From Acidobacteriota bacterium (GTDB lineage: Bacteria; Acidobacteriota; Blastocatellia; Pyrinomonadales; Pyrinomonadaceae), in contig JADYZI010000157.1 of assembly GCA_020853255.1 (NCBI GenBank), positions 1-7,472 of the forward strand: a stretch of 7,472 nucleotides of DNA, written 5' to 3'. The notes beneath the pieces are model-generated. The model saw only the letters and a program-made list of their open reading frames with translations, made no database searches and was not told the DNA's origin. Made by a program: the position numbers and the translations under genes. Positions 6,590 through 7,472 of this stretch are shown piece by piece (the first letter of the stretch is position 1; each line of letters starts with the position of its first letter).

Positions 6590-7472
6590 ATGAAAAAGTA
6601 TATTAGATCGGTAAATGCGGTTTTGGGGGCTGGGGTGATCTCGGCGATGCTTGTCGGGGTGGTGCCGGTTAGGGGGCAGGAACTTGTCTCGGTCGGCGGC
6701 ATTACGGAGGGATCGAGCGTTTTTGTATTTCGGACGAGGTCAAAGGCCTCGCCGCGAAAATATGTGTCGCGGACGGGTTCGGCCAGGACAAAATCGCAGC
6801 GGACCGAAACGGCAAGGAAGCTGAACAAACAGTATATCGCGCTTGCCAAGGTAAACCCGCGGCGCCAGCGTACGGCGGCGGTCGATCCGAAAGACACGCG
6901 GCTTACCAAGATCAAGACAATGGCGCCGGAACAGGCGGCGAAATTGTTTGCCGGTGTCGGTGAATATTATATGGACCGCGACGATTTCAATAACGCGGTC
7001 GATTTTTTCCGCGAGGCTGCCAATCTTGACAAGACATATGTTGTCGCCCGCAACGGCCTTAGCGAAGCTCTCGCGTTGAAAGGGAACGAAGAGCTTGTCC
7101 GCGACGCCCGCGGCCCGGCCCGTGCCTTTTTTGAAGAAGCGCTCAAATACAATCCAAACAATGCTCCAGCCCATTATGGCCTCGGCGAGATCTTTTCCGT
7201 AGAAGAAAAAGAGACCGATGCCCGGGCGAGTTACGAAAAGGCACTGGCCAACGATAGCGAGCTGACCGAGATATATGTTCCGCTCGGCATTCTCTATTTC
7301 CGGGCTGGCGAGATAGCCAAAGCCGACGAGCTTTTGACCAAGGCACTTGCCATTTCGCCGAATGATGCTGAGACGCAGTATTTTCTCGGCCTGATCCGCT
7401 ATGCGCAGAATCGGAATGAAGATGCCCTGATCGCACTTAGAAAGGCGACATCGATCGATCCGGCATACGCCG
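6590..7472 (+). CDS. Exported TPR-repeat protein, C-terminus beyond window edge
   Basis: The visible part is 294 residues and is open to the right edge. Residues 1-29 look like a signal peptide: KK, then a hydrophobic stretch 10-27, with a likely cut near VRG/QE at 29/30. Residues 48-94 are a strongly basic linker with 16 Lys/Arg and one acidic residue. TPR helices start near 117: about 117-150 (AGVGEYYMDRDDFNNAVDFF), a looser one at 151-191, then 192-225 (APAHYGLGEIF...), 226-259 (IYVPLGILYFRAGEIAKADE) and 260-293 (TQYFLGLIRYAQNRNEDALI). TPR arrays are protein-binding scaffolds. Here the scaffold would sit in the periplasm or at the envelope, partner unknown. The start at 6590 has GAGG five bases upstream and yields a good signal peptide. 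The frame is open further upstream to 6407, with ATGs at 6443 and 6527 that lack a Shine-Dalgarno sequence and give poorer N-termini. It is divergent from the propeller/Rhs pair. Similar proteins are, as I recall, common in Acidobacteriota. Confidence 0.93.
   Translation, partial: MKKYIRSVNAVLGAGVISAMLVGVVPVRGQELVSVGGITEGSSVFVFRTRSKASPRKYVSRTGSARTKSQRTETARKLNKQYIALAKVNPRRQRTAAVDPKDTRLTKIKTMAPEQAAKLFAGVGEYYMDRDDFNNAVDFFREAANLDKTYVVARNGLSEALALKGNEELVRDARGPARAFFEEALKYNPNNAPAHYGLGEIFSVEEKETDARASYEKALANDSELTEIYVPLGILYFRAGEIAKADELLTKALAISPNDAETQYFLGLIRYAQNRNEDALIALRKATSIDPAYA

Noticed and set aside
6861..6871. Eleven-base match (GGCGCCAGCGT) to the repeat core inside the TPR gene
   Set aside because: A single short match that encodes part of RRQRT in the basic linker; likely chance in GC-rich coding DNA.
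6487..7436. Several minus-strand open frames over the TPR gene
   Set aside because: They are antisense to a gene with a signal peptide and regular TPR helices, and none has a recognisable product.

Overview
The window holds three protein genes and a repeat-rich divergent intergenic region. No RNA genes, CRISPR array, transposase or integrase were seen. The protein types suggest a member of Acidobacteriota, perhaps near Blastocatellia/Pyrinomonadales. These are a secreted Rhs protein with an LPGRG...LTYNSRxW entry region, a membrane-anchored FG-GAP/VCBS propeller and an exported TPR protein. This placement is inference from remembered family resemblance, not from a search.

Positions 1-4417 (minus strand) are filled by one uninterrupted Rhs/YD-repeat gene whose C-terminal end lies beyond the left edge. 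Upstream of it on the same strand, after 64 bp, is a gene (4482-5588) for a single-pass membrane protein. Its exported part is six FG-GAP-like repeats that look able to close into a ring. The two genes probably form one operon. Before the propeller gene there is a leader of roughly 270 nt. It has a sigma70-like promoter at its far end (TTGACA-17 bp-TAGGAT, 5862-5890), an AT-rich palindrome just upstream of that promoter, and a strong two-part hairpin followed by a U-rich tract directly before the Shine-Dalgarno sequence (5605-5648). If that hairpin terminates transcription, it would attenuate the operon.

Positions 5980-6231 hold twelve uninterrupted 21-bp tandem repeats. Five of the six reading frames are open through a repeat unit, so open frames alone do not show that the array is a gene. 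The 21-bp period is also about two helical turns, so the array could be a phased protein-binding site. From 6590 to the right edge a TPR gene runs the other way (plus strand), with a signal peptide and a very basic linker before the repeats; it is cut by the window end.

The most interesting points are the 21-bp array in the divergent region, the possible attenuator, and the pairing of a six-unit FG-GAP propeller gene with a large Rhs gene. That pairing loosely recalls the propeller-plus-Rhs-shell layout of Tc toxin B/C components. A joint function is a hypothesis only.
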